Shown here: piece by piece, positions 61,928-64,000 of the stretch
How positions within the stretch are numbered: position 1 is the stretch's first letter
Layout of the letters: the number at the start of each line of letters is the position of its first letter
From: Nocardioides palaemonis
GTDB lineage: Bacteria > Actinomycetota > Actinomycetes > Propionibacteriales > Nocardioidaceae
NCBI RefSeq assembly: GCF_018275325.1
Contig: NZ_JAGVQR010000001.1
Location: 2,294,001 to 2,358,000 of the forward strand
Direction: 5' to 3'
DNA: 64,000 nt
The notes under the pieces: model-generated
What the model saw: the letters and a program-made list of their open reading frames with translations, nothing else
Told to the model about the DNA's origin: nothing
The model's database searches: none
Position numbers and translations under genes: made by a program

Positions 61928-62323
61928 TCAGGCGGGCGCGGTCCGCGCGCGCGGGACCGTCGGGCCGAGGCTGCCGGTGACGAACTGGTCGAGGTCGGCG
62001 AGGCGGAACGGCTTGGCCAGGAAGCCGGTGGCCCCGGCCGCCATCGCGCGTGCACGGGTGTCCTCGTCGGTGAAGGCCGTGACGATCACGATCGGGATGT
62101 GCGCGAGGTGCGGCAGGTCGCGCAGCCGGGTGCACAGCTCGCCGCCGTCCATGAACGGCATGCTCCAGTCGAGGAGGGCGAGCTGGTAGGGCTCCTCGCC
62201 CGCCTGCGCGAGGGCCGCCCGGGGGTCGGCGAAGTCTCGGGGCTCGTGCCCGGCCCGTCGGACCCGCATCGCGACGATCTCGCGGATGTCGTCCTCGTCG
62301 TCGACGACCAGTACCTGTGCCAT
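61928..62323 (-). CDS. Stand-alone receiver-domain response regulator
   Basis: 131 aa CheY-like: VVDDEDDIREIV, phospho-acceptor Asp in LALLDWSMPFMDGGEL (about 52), VTAFTDEDT and FLAKPFRL. Only a short tail, so output is through protein contact. It is closely related to the receiver at 55361 (shared LDW-MP--GGELC-RLR-LPHLA pattern), so the two are probably paralogues. Upstream of, and probably co-transcribed with, the membrane kinase. Confidence 0.92.
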   Translation of the reverse strand: MAQVLVVDDEDDIREIVAMRVRRAGHEPRDFADPRAALAQAGEEPYQLALLDWSMPFMDGGELCTRLRDLPHLAHIPIVIVTAFTDEDTRARAMAAGATGFLAKPFRLADLDQFVTGSLGPTVPRARTAPA

Positions 62324-62505
62324 GGCGTGCTGCCCAGACCTCTCGGATCATGGGGTCCCCCGTGCCAGGACCCGTGCTCGCACCGACGGTAGGTGGCGTC
62401 GGTCGGCCGCGGGGGTGGTCAGGGCGAGGCAGGACCATTGGTCCAGCAGGTCGGTCCCAAGTGGCCATGTGGCCATGACCAGTGACCCCGTGCGGCACGC
62501 GGCGC

Positions 62506-62697
62506 TCAGGCAGCAGCGCGCGGGGCGTACATGATCACCGCGACGCCGACCAAGCAGATCAGCGCGGCCGCGACGTCGTACCGGTCGGGCCGGAAGCCGT
62601 CGGCGACCATGCCCCAGACCAGCGAGCCGGCGACGAAGACGCCTCCGTAGGCGGCGAGGATCCGCCCGAAGTGGGCGTCGGGCTGCAGGGTGGCGAC
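62506..62697 (-). pseudogene. ynfA: 5'-truncated YnfA-family membrane protein
   Basis: The visible C-terminal part ([55 protein letters not shown]) is a clear YnfA/UPF0060 match, about 60 of the usual 108 residues. The first two helices are missing; upstream of about 62697 the frame runs into the end of chrA, with no suitable start. A deletion that joined chrA's 3' side to the middle of ynfA is the simplest explanation. Confidence 0.8.
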
Positions 62698-62719
62698 CCG
62701 CGTGGGCGGAGCCTGCCAG

Positions 62720-64000
62720 TCAGAGCAGCGCTCCCCCGACGCCGACCAGCAGGCCGGCGGCCGCACACGCGCCCAGGGTCCGGAGGACCGACCAGCCGCG
62801 CCAGAAGAGCAGGGCGCACCCCAGCGCGGTGAGCGCGAGGGACGTGACGTCGAGCGAGGCGAGGTGCGGGTACTCGAGGTCGAGCGGGCCCGCGGTGAGC
62901 CGGCCGGTGGCGTCGAACAGCGTGTGCAGCGCGAAGAAGACCGCCAGGCTCGCGATCACGCCGACGACAGCGGCGGTGACGCCCGCGAGCGCGTCCGCCA
63001 GGCTCCGGTTGCCGCGCAGCCGCTCGACGTAGGGCGCGCCGAGCAGGATGAACAGGAAGCACGGCACGAACGTCACCCAGGTCGTCAGGAGCGCTGCCAG
63101 GACGGCGGCCAGCCACGGGTCCAGGTCTCCTGGGTGGCGGTAGGCACCGACGAACGCGACGAACTGGACCACCATGATCAGCGGCCCCGGGGTCGTCTCG
63201 GCGAGGGCGAGGCCGCGCACCATCTCGCCGGGCAGCAGCCAGCCGTAGACCTGCACCGCCTGCTGCGCGACATAGGCGAGGACGGCGTACGCGCCGCCGA
63301 ACGTGACGACCGCGGCGCCCGAGAAGAACAGGCCCTGGTCGACGAAGATGCTGGACGGCCCCACCAGCAGCGCAGCCACGCCGACCGGGGCCGCCCACAG
63401 CACGAGGCCGATCGCGAGGGTCAGCGCCGCGCGCCGCCCTGACGGCCGCTCGGAGTGGAGCTGGTCGTCGCTGACCAGCGGTGGCGGTCCGTCGTCGACG
63501 GCGGCCCGTGGCGGGCGGGTCAGGTCGGGGACGCGGCGCCCGAGCACCCACCCGACGGCCGCGCTGACCGCGACGACGGCCGGGAACGGGACGCCGAAGA
63601 CGACGAGCGCGACGAACGAGGCGGCTGCGACCGCGACGAGCGCCGGGTGGCCGAGACCTTTCCGGGCCACCCGGACCACGGCCTGGGCCACGATCGCGAC
63701 CACCGCGGGCGCGAGCCCGAGGAAGACCGACTCGACGAGCGTGGTGTCGCCGTACGCCACGTAGATCCCTGACAGCACGAGCAGGGCGGCCACGCCGGGC
63801 AGGACGAAGAGGATGCCGGCGACCAGCGCACCCCGCACGCCGTTGAGCAGCCACCCGACGTAGGTGGCGAGCTGCTGCGCCTCCGGCCCGGGCAGCAGCG
63901 TGCAGTAGGACAGCGCGAAGAGGAACCGCTGGTGGCCGATCCACCGCTTCTCCTCCACCAGCACCCGCTGCATCACCGCGATCTGGCCGGCCGGCCCGCC
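62720..64000 (-). CDS. chrA: Chromate-transporter-family protein, 5' end outside window
   Basis: At least 426 aa seen; the frame stays open to the window end ([20 protein letters not shown]), the conserved N-terminal start of the family, so only a few dozen residues are missing. Two homologous halves: the first with [20 protein letters not shown], the second with [14 protein letters not shown] and [21 protein letters not shown] proteins of this long, two-domain type export chromate in some bacteria; others have unknown substrates. The 3' end abuts truncated ynfA. Confidence 0.9.
   Translation of the reverse strand, partial: GGPAGQIAVMQRVLVEEKRWIGHQRFLFALSYCTLLPGPEAQQLATYVGWLLNGVRGALVAGILFVLPGVAALLVLSGIYVAYGDTTLVESVFLGLAPAVVAIVAQAVVRVARKGLGHPALVAVAAASFVALVVFGVPFPAVVAVSAAVGWVLGRRVPDLTRPPRAAVDDGPPPLVSDDQLHSERPSGRRAALTLAIGLVLWAAPVGVAALLVGPSSIFVDQGLFFSGAAVVTFGGAYAVLAYVAQQAVQVYGWLLPGEMVRGLALAETTPGPLIMVVQFVAFVGAYRHPGDLDPWLAAVLAALLTTWVTFVPCFLFILLGAPYVERLRGNRSLADALAGVTAAVVGVIASLAVFFALHTLFDATGRLTAGPLDLEYPHLASLDVTSLALTALGCALLFWRGWSVLRTLGACAAAGLLVGVGGALL

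Noticed and set aside
59168..62392. 1074-codon plus-strand frame opposite the beta-helix and kinase genes
   Set aside because: Arg/Gly/Asp-rich shadow without any motif. The minus-strand genes are well supported.

Overview
The window is about 72% GC and densely packed, with many GTG starts and 4-nt ATGA/GTGA stop-start overlaps. A GlnR box, a fused CydDC transporter, BlaI/M56, GAF-ANTAR and DUF4191 proteins point to an actinobacterium, most likely a Nocardioides-like member of the Nocardioidaceae (inferred from gene content and order, not from a search).

Region 1 (1-10.9 kb): the 3' part of a secreted M4 metalloprotease, then a BlaI repressor/M56 sensor-protease pair divergent from cydA-cydB-cydDC (cytochrome bd oxidase and its assembly transporter). 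The shared upstream region carries a dense TACTAC/GTAGTA operator array. A GAF-GAF histidine kinase follows, tail-to-tail with cydDC.

Region 2 (10.9-32 kb): housekeeping genes: RNase J, dapA, thyA-folA-gntR, gcvT, pepA, lpdA and a two-lipoyl-domain E2 (sucB). A nucleotidyltransferase, a secreted metzincin, a NUDIX hydrolase and a methyltransferase split by an in-frame TAG are mixed in.

Region 3 (22-43.6 kb): the order gcvT-pepA-(lpdA)-sucB-epimerase-lipB-lipA-DUF4191-RDD-glnA follows the conserved actinobacterial backbone known from Mycobacterium tuberculosis Rv2211-Rv2220. Three blocks interrupt it: a 1173-aa double ABC exporter, a DUF4188 gene plus a molybdenum hydroxylase operon (2Fe-2S, FAD, Mo subunits), and two tandem paralogous membrane-anchored proteins. 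lipA is frameshifted near its 3' end as given. glnA is preceded by a complete GlnR operator.

Region 4 (43.6-47.1 kb): a small, lower-GC, partly decayed island at the 3' end of glnA, bounded by a 15-nt direct repeat of the last glnA codons. It holds an AraC/GlxA-type regulator divergent from a small monooxygenase and an unknown gene. No integrase is recognisable. What looks like the native glnA terminator now lies 3.5 kb away, beyond the right repeat.

Region 5 (47.1-64 kb): an MFS transporter; an Fe-type superoxide dismutase preceded by a Nur-like (nickel) operator and overlapping a small gene and tsaD; two DedA proteins, one lacking its N-terminus; an RTX-like Ca-binding repeat protein; and a signalling cluster (GAF-ANTAR, two receiver-only regulators, a membrane PAS histidine kinase) around a large secreted beta-helix protein with a threefold cysteine-containing C-terminal repeat. 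The window ends in chrA, whose 3' end abuts a decapitated ynfA. No rRNA, tRNA, CRISPR array or intact insertion sequence was seen.
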